Shown here: positions 17,373-25,987 of the stretch, piece after piece | Layout of the letters: every line of letters begins with the position of its first letter | Numbering within the stretch: position 1 is the stretch's first letter | Source of the DNA: Flavobacterium sp. | Lineage (GTDB): Bacteria; Bacteroidota; Bacteroidia; Flavobacteriales; Flavobacteriaceae | Reading direction: 5' to 3' | Length of the DNA stretch: 64,000 nucleotides | Assembly (NCBI RefSeq): GCF_024710485.1 | Contig: NZ_JANJUQ010000032.1 | Coordinates: forward strand, 62,001-126,000 | Position numbers and translations under genes: made by a program | The notes under the pieces: generated by a model | The model's database searches: none | The model's input: the letters and a program-made list of their open reading frames with translations, nothing else | What the model was told of the DNA's origin: nothing

Positions 17373-18164
17373 ATGAAACTAATCACCAGCGCTCAAAATC
17401 CGTTTATCAAATCTTTGGTGCTTTTGCAGGAAAAAGCCAAAGCCCGTAAGCAATCCGGCAAGTTTTTGATTGAAGGTTTGCGCGAAATGGAACTGGCCAT
17501 TAAAGGAAATTACACTATTGAAACCATACTTTTTTTACCTGAATTGGTTTCAGAGACCGAAATTAAAAAAAGCATTCCTAATATGGTGGAACTCATCGAA
17601 ATTTCGAAAGAAGTCTACCAAAAATTAGCGTATCGCGACACCACGGAAGGCATCATAGCTGTAGCCCAAACCAAATCGCTGAATTTAGCAGATTTGAAGT
17701 TACCCGAAAATCCGCTCATCTTAGTGATGGAAGCGATAGAAAAACCGGGGAATATTGGCGCCATGTTGCGCACTTGCGATGCGGCTAAAATCGATGCCGT
17801 TATTATAGCCAATCCTAAAACCGATTTGTATAACCCAAATATCGTTCGCTCCAGCGTTGGCTGTTTGTTCACCAATCAAATCGCTACAGCAAGTACTGAT
17901 GAAACGATTGCCTTTTTACAACAAAATAACATCCATTTTTACAGTGCAACGCTGCAGAATTCGACGGCTTATCATACCCAAAACTACACTACTCCTACCG
18001 CTTTGGTCGTAGGCACAGAAGCCACCGGATTATCACAACCATGGCGTGAACAAGCCACTCAAAACATCATCATTCCCATGCAAGGTGCCATCGACAGCAT
18101 GAACGTTTCGGTAGCCGCCGCCATTTTGATTTTTGAAGCCAAACGCCAAAGGGAATTTAAGTAA
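17373..18164 (+). CDS. SpoU/TrmH-family RNA 2'-O-methyltransferase
   Basis: The 263-residue protein has an N-terminal substrate-binding domain (ITSAQNPFIKSLVLLQEKAK, then GKFLIEGLREMELAIKGNY) and a C-terminal SPOUT knot. Motif 1 is EAIEKPGNIGAMLRTCDAAK with the catalytic N/R, motif 2 is VVGTEATGLSQPW, and motif 3 is IIPMQGAIDSMNVSVAAAI with the S-N-V-S consensus. It should methylate a ribose 2'-OH in rRNA or tRNA using S-adenosylmethionine. The exact nucleotide is unclear (related proteins include RlmB and TsnR). A -7-like TAnnTTTA lies just upstream. Its stop codon runs straight into a heptamer repeat at 18165. Confidence 0.9.
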   Translation: MKLITSAQNPFIKSLVLLQEKAKARKQSGKFLIEGLREMELAIKGNYTIETILFLPELVSETEIKKSIPNMVELIEISKEVYQKLAYRDTTEGIIAVAQTKSLNLADLKLPENPLILVMEAIEKPGNIGAMLRTCDAAKIDAVIIANPKTDLYNPNIVRSSVGCLFTNQIATASTDETIAFLQQNNIHFYSATLQNSTAYHTQNYTTPTALVVGTEATGLSQPWREQATQNIIIPMQGAIDSMNVSVAAAILIFEAKRQREFK

Positions 18165-18192
18165 TTATGAATTTTGAATTATGAATTATGAC
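18165..18192 (+). repeat. Degenerate heptamer tandem repeat (TTATGAA-type), 4 units
   Basis: Four adjacent 7-base units of TTATGAA, TTTTGAA, TTATGAA and TTATGAC begin immediately after the TrmH-family stop codon. The last unit contains the ATG of the next gene (18188-18190). This is one of several loci with a 7-base period but different unit sequence. The spacing is visible in the sequence, while origin and function are unknown. Confidence 0.85.
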
Positions 18193-19756
18193 ACGAACGA
18201 AAGTGAATTGGCGAAGCAGTTTTAAATTATCATGGCTGGTAGTATTGGCTAGCTTCTCATTAAATGCACAAATTACAGAAAAAGAAGTAGATGTTTTAGT
18301 GGAAAACACCCTAAAAACCTTTAATGTGCCCGGCATCGCAGTTGGCATTGTAAAAGACGGTAAACTAGTTTTAGCCAAAGGTTACGGTGTTGCCAACATC
18401 AAAACGCAACAAAAAATGGACGCCAATACTTTGGTTGGTATTGCCTCAAACAGCAAGGCGTTTACCGCTTCGGCTTTGGCTATATTGGTAGATGAGGGCA
18501 AAATCAATTGGGACGATAAAGTGAAAAAATACTTGCCGGAGTTCAAAATGTACAACGATTATGTAACGGAAGAATTCACTATACGCGATTTACTGACGCA
18601 CAAAAGCGGACTCGGATTAGGCGCCGGCGATTTGATGATTTGGCCCGACGGACACGATTTTACGCCCAAAGACATCGTGAGAAATATTCAATATTTGAAA
18701 CCGGTTTCAGGTTTCAGAACCCAATACGATTACGACAATTTGTTGTACGTGATTGCCGGTGAAGTGATTGAAAAAGTGTCGGGTAAATCTTGGTGTGATT
18801 TTGTAGAAGAACGCTTGATGAAACCTATCGGCATGACCAAAAGCGCTTCGTCATGGAGAAGACTAAAAGACACCACCAATGTAGTCGTACCGCATGTGCC
18901 AACCAACGGCAAACTGGAAATTGTACCGCGTTACACCAATCCTATTTTTGATGCAGCGGCCGGATTGTATGCTTCGGTAAACGACTTGAGCCATTGGTTG
19001 ATTGTACAAATGGACAAAGGAAAATATGGCGAAAACCAACAACTATTCTCCGAAAAACAATGGAAAGAAATGTGGACTCCGCAAACCATTTTACCGATGA
19101 ACAATCCGTACCCGTACAGTTCTAATTTTCGTTGTTACGGTTTGGGCTGGCGTTTGGAAGACATCAACGGTCATTTGCAAGTGTCGCATACCGGCGGTTT
19201 AGATGGCATTGTTACCCAAACTATTATGATTCCGGATGTAAAGTTGGGCATCATCGTGTTGACCAACCAACAAAACGGCGCGGCTTTCACAGTAATTTCG
19301 AATACCATAAAAGACAGTTATTTGGGCTTGCCGAAGTTTGATCACTTAGCCTATTTCGGGCAGGAACGCAGAGCCAAAGAAGACAACGCTGATAAAGTAA
19401 CGGATGAAGTTTGGGTAGAAGTCAATCAGAATTTAAAGGCTAAAACTAAAATCGATTTCCGAAACTATACCGGAACTTTCAAAGACAATTGGTTTGGAGA
19501 AGTGACGATTTACGAGCAAAAAGGCAAATGGTATTTCGCTTCCAAACGTTCTAAGCGATTGGTAGGTGAAATCTTCTGGCAAAAAGACCACAGTTTCGTG
19601 GTAAAATGGAACGTGAGAAGTTTCAATGCCGATGCACACATTTTCTTTGATGTAGATGCCGACGGCAAAGTTAATCACTTCAAAATGAAAGCGATTTCGC
19701 CTATGACGGATTTTAGTTATGACTTTCACGATTTAGATTTCTATCGCCTCAAATAG
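18188..19756 (+). CDS. Secreted serine hydrolase (beta-lactamase/D-alanyl peptidase-like fold)
   Basis: The 522-residue protein starts with a signal peptide ending near SLNAQ (residues 24-28). The serine-hydrolase motifs are in order: S87-N-S-K90 (SxxK), Y182-D-N184 (YxN), and H334-T-G-G. These define class C beta-lactamase-like/PBP-like enzymes. A C-terminal domain of about 120 residues (TKIDFRNYTGTFKDNWFGEV onward) looks like the DUF3471-type C-terminal region common in flavobacterial homologues. It is probably a periplasmic peptidase or esterase. Activity on beta-lactams cannot be inferred. The start ATG is supplied by the last unit of the upstream heptamer repeat. Confidence 0.9.
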   Translation: MTRTKVNWRSSFKLSWLVVLASFSLNAQITEKEVDVLVENTLKTFNVPGIAVGIVKDGKLVLAKGYGVANIKTQQKMDANTLVGIASNSKAFTASALAILVDEGKINWDDKVKKYLPEFKMYNDYVTEEFTIRDLLTHKSGLGLGAGDLMIWPDGHDFTPKDIVRNIQYLKPVSGFRTQYDYDNLLYVIAGEVIEKVSGKSWCDFVEERLMKPIGMTKSASSWRRLKDTTNVVVPHVPTNGKLEIVPRYTNPIFDAAAGLYASVNDLSHWLIVQMDKGKYGENQQLFSEKQWKEMWTPQTILPMNNPYPYSSNFRCYGLGWRLEDINGHLQVSHTGGLDGIVTQTIMIPDVKLGIIVLTNQQNGAAFTVISNTIKDSYLGLPKFDHLAYFGQERRAKEDNADKVTDEVWVEVNQNLKAKTKIDFRNYTGTFKDNWFGEVTIYEQKGKWYFASKRSKRLVGEIFWQKDHSFVVKWNVRSFNADAHIFFDVDADGKVNHFKMKAISPMTDFSYDFHDLDFYRLK

Positions 19757-19787
19757 TCTCCGATTTCCCGTTGAAATTTCAAGATTT

Positions 19788-19844
19788 TAGCGCTTGGAAT
19801 TTTCATCATTTATTCCTATTTTTAGGGAATTGAAGAAAGCGCTA
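19788..19844. repeat. Nested inverted repeat in the Rel/SpoT leader
   Basis: Outer arms TAGCGCTT (19788-19795) and AAGCGCTA (19837-19844) are exact reverse complements. The second arm includes the A of the rel ATG. An inner pair ATTCC/GGAAT sits between them around TATTTTTA. A transcript that starts upstream could fold over the start codon. The structure is seen directly. A regulatory role is inference. Confidence 0.45.
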
Positions 19845-22063
19845 TGATTGAGATTGATTTAGAAGAAGAAAACAAGGCCATTGCCCGTGAATACAAAGAA
19901 TTACTCCGCATCAGTTACCAAACACTGACGGATGCTGACAAAAAGCTGATTCGCAAAGCTTTTGACGTGGCTGTAGATGCCCACAAAGACCAACGCCGCA
20001 AATCCGGTGAAGCCTATATTTTCCATCCGATTGGTGTGGCTAAAATTGTAGCCTCCGAGATTGGTTTGGGCGCCAGCAGTATAGCAGCAGCCTTAATGCA
20101 CGATGTGGTAGAAGATACCGACGTGACTATTGAAGACATCGAGCGCATGTTCAATCCGAAAATTGCCCACTTGGTAGAAGGATTGACCAAAATTGCGCAA
20201 GTCAAAAAAGATATGAACATTTCGATGCAAGCGGAAAACTTCCGTAAAATGTTGCTGACCTTAAACGATGACGTTCGGGTAATTCTAATCAAGATTGCCG
20301 ATCGTTTGCACAATATGCAGACTATGGATTCCATGCCGGAATACAAACAAGTCAAAATTGCTTCGGAAACGCTTTATATCTATGCGCCACTCGCCCATCG
20401 ATTGGGATTGTACAACATCAAAACCAAACTCGAAGATTTGGGCTTAAAATATACCGAGCCGGAAATTTACCGCGATATTGTTAGTAAAATCAAAGAAACC
20501 AAAGAAGAACAAGACGCTTACATTGCTACTATTTGTGATGTTTTAAAAAAGTCACTTGATGAAGAAGGTATCGAATACACCATCAAAGGCCGTCCGAAAT
20601 CCATTTATTCCATCCGCAGAAAAATGGCGGCTCAAAATGTGACTTTCGATGAAGTTTACGATAAGTTTGCCTTGCGCATCATTTACAAATCCAATTTACA
20701 CGACGAAAAGTTCCTGGCTTGGAAGATTTATTCCATCGTAACCGATCATTATCGCCCGAGTCCGAGTCGTTTACGCGATTGGATTTCCCAACCCAAATCC
20801 ACTGGTTATGAAGCTTTGCACATTACCGTGATGGGACCGAAAGGCCGTTGGGTGGAAATTCAGGTACGCAGCGAGCGCATGGATGAAATTGCCGAGAAAG
20901 GCTATGCGGCGCACTACAAATACAAACAAGGCGCTACCGAGGAAAGTGGCTTAGACGTTTGGCTGAACTTGCTCAAAGAAGCTTTGGAAAGTTCGGAAAC
21001 CAACGCGGTGGATTTTGTGGAAGATTTCAAAATGAACTTGTACGCGAAAGAAATCTTCGTCTTTACGCCAAAAGGAGAAATCAAATCGCTACCCAAAGGC
21101 GCCACTTCTTTAGATTTTGCCTTCAGTATTCACTCTGAAATCGGTATCAAAACCCGAGGAACTCGCGTGAACGGAAAATTGGTACCGCTGAATCACGAAC
21201 TCAAAAGCGGAGATCAAATTGAAGTGATTACTTCGGTACATCAGAAACCAACGATTAACTGGTTGGACTATGTGACGACTTCTCGCGCCAAAAATAAAAT
21301 ACGAAACGTACTCAACGAAAACACCAAGAAAATCGCCGAAGACGGAAAAGAATTGCTGACGCGTAAACTGAAACATTTAAAGATTACTTTGAATGAAAGT
21401 GTGGTAAACGAATTGGTCAACTTCTTCAAACTTAAAACCAGCTTGGATTTGTTTTACCGCGTTGGTATCGGTTCAATTGAAAACCAGCAATTAAAAGACT
21501 TTGCCGCTCAAAAGAGCAACAGTTTGATGAACTTCTTCAAAAGTAAAATCAAACGTTCTCCAAGCTCGAATCCCGACGAAATCAACAAACCGGAATTGAG
21601 CAAAAACTACGATTTGTTAGTTTTCGGTACCGAACAAGACAAACTCGATTACAAATTAGCCAGCTGTTGCAACCCAATTCCGGGCGATGAAGTTTTCGGA
21701 TTTATTACAATTAACGAAGGGATTAAAGTCCACAAAAAAGACTGTCCAAACGCTATTACACTACAATCTAACTACGCCTATCGCATTATGCCGGCCAAGT
21801 GGATTGATTCAACCCAACAAGAATTCAAAGCCACGCTCAAAATTACGGGTATGGACAGTTTAGGACTGACCAACGAACTCACCAAAGTCATCTCGAACAA
21901 CATGCACGTGAACATCCAAAGCATCTCGTTGAGTGGTGAAGCCGGGATTTTTAACGGCCAAGTTTCAGTAATTGTACAAAACAACAACATACTTAAAAAG
22001 CTGATAGACAACATCAAAAAGATTGACGGTGTGGACAAAGTAACGAGAGTCTACACGAATTGA
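19844..22063 (+). CDS. rel: Bifunctional (p)ppGpp synthetase/hydrolase (Rel/SpoT)
   Basis: The 739-residue protein matches bifunctional Rel/SpoT in length and domain order. The hydrolase HD domain has H61, H86-D87 and D153 (IFHPIGVA, ALMHDVVED, IADRLHNM). The synthetase domain carries R309-L-R-D312 followed by KSTGYEALHITV, which resembles the RxKD class of bifunctional enzymes and not the EXDD form of RelA. A TGS domain follows (EIFVFTPKGEIKSLPKGATS, near residue 405) and an ACT domain lies at the C-terminus (ATLKITGMDSLGLTNELTKV). It should make and break (p)ppGpp under nutrient stress. A heptamer repeat follows its stop and leads to fur. Confidence 0.95.
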   Translation: MIEIDLEEENKAIAREYKELLRISYQTLTDADKKLIRKAFDVAVDAHKDQRRKSGEAYIFHPIGVAKIVASEIGLGASSIAAALMHDVVEDTDVTIEDIERMFNPKIAHLVEGLTKIAQVKKDMNISMQAENFRKMLLTLNDDVRVILIKIADRLHNMQTMDSMPEYKQVKIASETLYIYAPLAHRLGLYNIKTKLEDLGLKYTEPEIYRDIVSKIKETKEEQDAYIATICDVLKKSLDEEGIEYTIKGRPKSIYSIRRKMAAQNVTFDEVYDKFALRIIYKSNLHDEKFLAWKIYSIVTDHYRPSPSRLRDWISQPKSTGYEALHITVMGPKGRWVEIQVRSERMDEIAEKGYAAHYKYKQGATEESGLDVWLNLLKEALESSETNAVDFVEDFKMNLYAKEIFVFTPKGEIKSLPKGATSLDFAFSIHSEIGIKTRGTRVNGKLVPLNHELKSGDQIEVITSVHQKPTINWLDYVTTSRAKNKIRNVLNENTKKIAEDGKELLTRKLKHLKITLNESVVNELVNFFKLKTSLDLFYRVGIGSIENQQLKDFAAQKSNSLMNFFKSKIKRSPSSNPDEINKPELSKNYDLLVFGTEQDKLDYKLASCCNPIPGDEVFGFITINEGIKVHKKDCPNAITLQSNYAYRIMPAKWIDSTQQEFKATLKITGMDSLGLTNELTKVISNNMHVNIQSISLSGEAGIFNGQVSVIVQNNNILKKLIDNIKKIDGVDKVTRVYTN

Positions 22064-22071
22064 GTTGGGAG

Positions 22072-22109
22072 TTTTGAAACTTTGAACCTTAAACTTTGAA
22101 ACCTTAAAC
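22072..22109 (+). repeat. Degenerate heptamer tandem repeat (ACTTTGA / ACCTTAA alternation)
   Basis: Units of seven bases alternate ACTTTGA and ACCTTAA with a single extra A near 22100, giving a 14-base higher period. The block begins about eight bases after the rel stop. It contains TTTG at 22095-22098, which is exactly 19 bases upstream of TACCTTTG, the -7 element of the fur promoter. Confidence 0.85.
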
Positions 22110-22125
22110 AAAAAAATTACCTTTG
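22095..22125 (+). promoter_or_regulatory. Bacteroidota-type promoter for fur (TTTG-N19-TACCTTTG)
   Basis: TTTG (22095-22098) and TACCTTTG (22118-22125) are separated by 19 bases. This matches the published Bacteroidota consensus TTTG-N19-TAnnTTTG for the primary sigma factor. The -7 element ends 5 bases before the fur ATG, so the transcript would begin at or within the start codon, implying a leaderless or nearly leaderless mRNA. Confidence 0.75.
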
Positions 22126-22129
22126 TGGC

Positions 22130-22588
22130 ATGACACAAATTGCATCCGATAATTTAAAAAATCAAGAAACCGTAAAAAATGTTTTTACGATGTACTTGGA
22201 AAATAACGGACATCGTAAAACCCCTGAACGCTATGCTATTCTTCAGGAAATTTACGATAGCGAGGAACATTTTGATATCGAAAATTTGTACATCAAAATG
22301 AAAAACAAAAACTACCGCGTGTCGAGAGCCACCTTATACAACACCATTGAGCTTTTGTTAGATTGTGGTTTGGTGCGCAAACACCAGTTTGGTCAAAATC
22401 AGGCACATTATGAGAAGTCGTATTTCGACAAACAACACGACCATGTTATCATGACCGATACCGGCGAGGTGATTGAGTTTTGCGACCCGAGAATACAAAC
22501 CATAAAGCAAACTATTGAGGATATCTTCGGGATAGACATTCACAACCACTCGTTGTATTTTTACGCTACTAAAAAAACGACACCATAA
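22130..22588 (+). CDS. fur: Fur-family transcriptional regulator
   Basis: The 152-residue protein is a Fur-family repressor: an N-terminal winged helix ([20 protein letters not shown], then [20 protein letters not shown]) and a C-terminal dimer/metal domain with [15 protein letters not shown]. Metal ligands such as H103, H105 and E-rich residues are present. However, the CxxC pair normally in this motif is M108-x-x-T111, and the second, C-terminal CxxC pair is absent as well. Only C79 and C118 remain. It therefore lacks the structural Cys4 zinc site. Which metal or peroxide signal it senses (Fur, Zur or PerR) cannot be decided. It follows rel and precedes purA. Confidence 0.88.
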   Translation: MTQIASDNLKNQETVKNVFTMYLENNGHRKTPERYAILQEIYDSEEHFDIENLYIKMKNKNYRVSRATLYNTIELLLDCGLVRKHQFGQNQAHYEKSYFDKQHDHVIMTDTGEVIEFCDPRIQTIKQTIEDIFGIDIHNHSLYFYATKKTTP

Positions 22589-22601
22589 CTAAACAACTTA
22601 A

Positions 22602-23906
<1,305 letters not shown>

Positions 23907-23911
23907 TTAAA

Positions 23912-23943
23912 AAACCCTTTCATTACTGAAAGGGTTTCTTTTT
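23912..23943. terminator. Bidirectional rho-independent terminator (purA / amylase)
   Basis: A perfect 10-base stem, AAACCCTTTC and GAAAGGGTTT, with a 6-base loop lies directly after purA. A T-rich run follows on the plus strand, and an A-run precedes the stem, giving T's on the other strand. It can therefore serve both convergent genes. Confidence 0.85.
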
Positions 23944-25816
23944 ATAATTTAAAGATAAACGATTCGCTTGGTTTGATATTTAAGTGAATAGTCCCTTTAC
24001 CGTTAACCACATTAAGCACTTTACTGCTACCGTACAATTGGTCTTGTACCGTATAACTGCCATCGGCTAATTTCCAACTGGCAATCAAATCATTAGGAAT
24101 CACTAAGTCAATTTTACTGGTGGTAACCCAAGAAAAATTGGCTACAACTATCAACTTTTCCTCTTCGCTGTAACGCACGAAAGAATACAATCCCTGATCG
24201 TAATTTTGAGTTTCTTTGCGATTCACAGATTGAATCTCTTGGAATTTCCCTAACATGGCGCTGCTCTTTAATGTAAAGTTGAGCAAACGACTGTAAAAAT
24301 CCCGCAAGGCTTTTTCACTTTTGGAAAGTTGTCCACCATCAAATTTACCGCCATTCATCCAGCGTTGGTGATGAGGCACACCGATATAATCAAAAATAGA
24401 AGTTCTGGAACGTTTCCCAAAACCGGCATCTTCATTCCCCGGTTCACCAACTTCTTGACCGAAATAAATCATAGTTGGAGAAGAACTGATTGTTGCCGAA
24501 ACTACCATAAGCGGTTTTCCTTTTTCAGGTGTGCCGGCAAATTCCGGACTGGCCAAACGCTGTTCATCGTGATTGTCTAAAAAATGTAGCATGTGATGTT
24601 CGATATCCGACATACTGTTTTGAATATCTGAAAGGGCATCCGGTAAGGCATTCCCTTTAATCACCGCTTTCAAATGATCGTACGTTTCTACTTTATCGTA
24701 TAGATAATCCATTTTACCCAACTTGATATAATTGCGGTATTCCTTCGGATTGTAAACTTCAGCCAACAAAAAGGCTTTAGGGTTTTTCATTTTGATACTC
24801 GAGTTCATATAACTCCAAAACTCATACGGCACCATTTCGGCCATGTCATAACGAAAACCGTCTACGCCTTTTTCAATCCAATACAAGGCAATATCACGAA
24901 ATTTTTTCCAAGAATTCGGCACATCTTTGTCTTTCCAAAAAGCGTAATGCGCTGCATAATCCTTTTCGTCATATCCGGCAGGCAATTCCGGAAAATCTTT
25001 GGTGCCATCGGGTCTTACCCCATAATTTACTTTTACTGTTTCATACCAATCATTGATATCCGGTTTGGCCATACGCGAACCGTTGCCGGTCCACTTTGCC
25101 GGAAACTCATCAAATTTTCCATCACTTAAAGGATGGGCTTCACCGTTAAGCGGTTTGTAATCAGGTGATGTTGGCACTTGAAAAGGAGTATTCGGAATGT
25201 AATAGAAATTGTTGTCGCGGGCATATTCTACCGAAGTATCATCGTCGGCTCCAAAATCTTTTACCCCTTTCGGGTTGGTTAATCCTTTATAGTTACGTGC
25301 AATATGATTGGGCACAATATCGATTATCACTTTCAATCGATGTTTGTGTGAGCGTGAAATTAACGCTTCAAACTCCTCTAATCTTTTAGCCGGATTATCA
25401 GCCAAATCCGGATTTACATTATAATAATCTTTAACAGCATAAGGTGAACCGGCGCGACCTTTTACCACATCGGGATCATCGTTGGAAATACCGTATTTAG
25501 TGTAATCTCTAATTACATCATGATGTGGTACTCCGGTATACCAAATATGGGTAACGCCTAATTTTTTAATTTCCATCAAAGCAGTATCGGTAAAATCACT
25601 GAACTTCCCAACACCGTTTTCTTCTATAGTGCCCCAAGGTTTATTGGTGGTTTTCTTGTTACCGAACAAACGGGTAAAAACTTGGTACACGACATACTTT
25701 TGGGGCTTTTCTACAGCCTCTACTTTTTTCATCATTGGCACATTTTTATTGTTTTGTGCTACAGTTGCACTTATCGTACAACTTAAAGCCATAAGCAGTA
25801 AAAGTTTTGTTTTCAT
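23942..25816 (-). CDS. Periplasmic GH13 alpha-amylase family glycosidase
   Basis: The 624-residue protein starts with a signal peptide (MKTKLLLLMALSCTISATVA). A GH13 (beta/alpha)8 barrel follows. Region I is IIDIVPNH (D166-H171), region II GFRYDMAEM with nucleophile D324, region III FLLAEVYNP with acid/base E353, and region IV HFLDNHDEQ with D417. Activity is likely on alpha-1,4-glucans such as starch, maltodextrin or pullulan in the periplasm. The C-terminal ~80 residues form a beta-sandwich (VIPNDLIASWKLADGSYTVQ). No SusC/SusD transporter is seen beside it, so it may be a stand-alone enzyme. Substrate specificity is not settled by sequence. Confidence 0.93.
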   Translation of the reverse strand: MKTKLLLLMALSCTISATVAQNNKNVPMMKKVEAVEKPQKYVVYQVFTRLFGNKKTTNKPWGTIEENGVGKFSDFTDTALMEIKKLGVTHIWYTGVPHHDVIRDYTKYGISNDDPDVVKGRAGSPYAVKDYYNVNPDLADNPAKRLEEFEALISRSHKHRLKVIIDIVPNHIARNYKGLTNPKGVKDFGADDDTSVEYARDNNFYYIPNTPFQVPTSPDYKPLNGEAHPLSDGKFDEFPAKWTGNGSRMAKPDINDWYETVKVNYGVRPDGTKDFPELPAGYDEKDYAAHYAFWKDKDVPNSWKKFRDIALYWIEKGVDGFRYDMAEMVPYEFWSYMNSSIKMKNPKAFLLAEVYNPKEYRNYIKLGKMDYLYDKVETYDHLKAVIKGNALPDALSDIQNSMSDIEHHMLHFLDNHDEQRLASPEFAGTPEKGKPLMVVSATISSSPTMIYFGQEVGEPGNEDAGFGKRSRTSIFDYIGVPHHQRWMNGGKFDGGQLSKSEKALRDFYSRLLNFTLKSSAMLGKFQEIQSVNRKETQNYDQGLYSFVRYSEEEKLIVVANFSWVTTSKIDLVIPNDLIASWKLADGSYTVQDQLYGSSKVLNVVNGKGTIHLNIKPSESFIFKL

Positions 25817-25855
25817 ATCATATTATCCCAACAATTACAGCGTTGAGTGTTGTCA

Positions 25856-25863
25856 CAAATATA
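25856..25863 (-). promoter_or_regulatory. -7 element (TATATTTG) for the amylase gene
   Basis: On the minus strand TATATTTG matches TAnnTTTG and lies 40 bases upstream of the amylase ATG. No clear TTTG occurs 19 bases further upstream, so the -33 element is weak or absent. Confidence 0.5.
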
Positions 25864-25910
25864 AAGAAATGATTGTAATATGAACACCATAAATAATTCT
25901 TAATAAAGGC

Positions 25911-25938
25911 TTGTATTGCTGCTATTTTCATAAATTTG
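25911..25938 (+). promoter_or_regulatory. Promoter for the OstA-like gene (TTG-N17-TAAATTTG)
   Basis: TAAATTTG (25931-25938) fits TAnnTTTG. A TTG lies 17 bases before it, slightly short of the usual 19. Its position agrees with a leader carrying the palindrome that follows. Confidence 0.5.
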
Positions 25939-25942
25939 CCCA

Positions 25943-25962
25943 CTCAATTCTTTAGAATTGAG
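25943..25962. promoter_or_regulatory. Perfect 20-base palindrome in the OstA-like gene leader
   Basis: CTCAATTC (25943-25950), TTTA, GAATTGAG (25955-25962) form an exact 8-base inverted repeat. It lies just after the predicted transcription start and 25 bases before the start codon. It could be an operator or a 5' mRNA hairpin. No function can be assigned. Confidence 0.4.
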
Positions 25963-25987
25963 CTGAAGGAATTAAAAATTCAACCAT

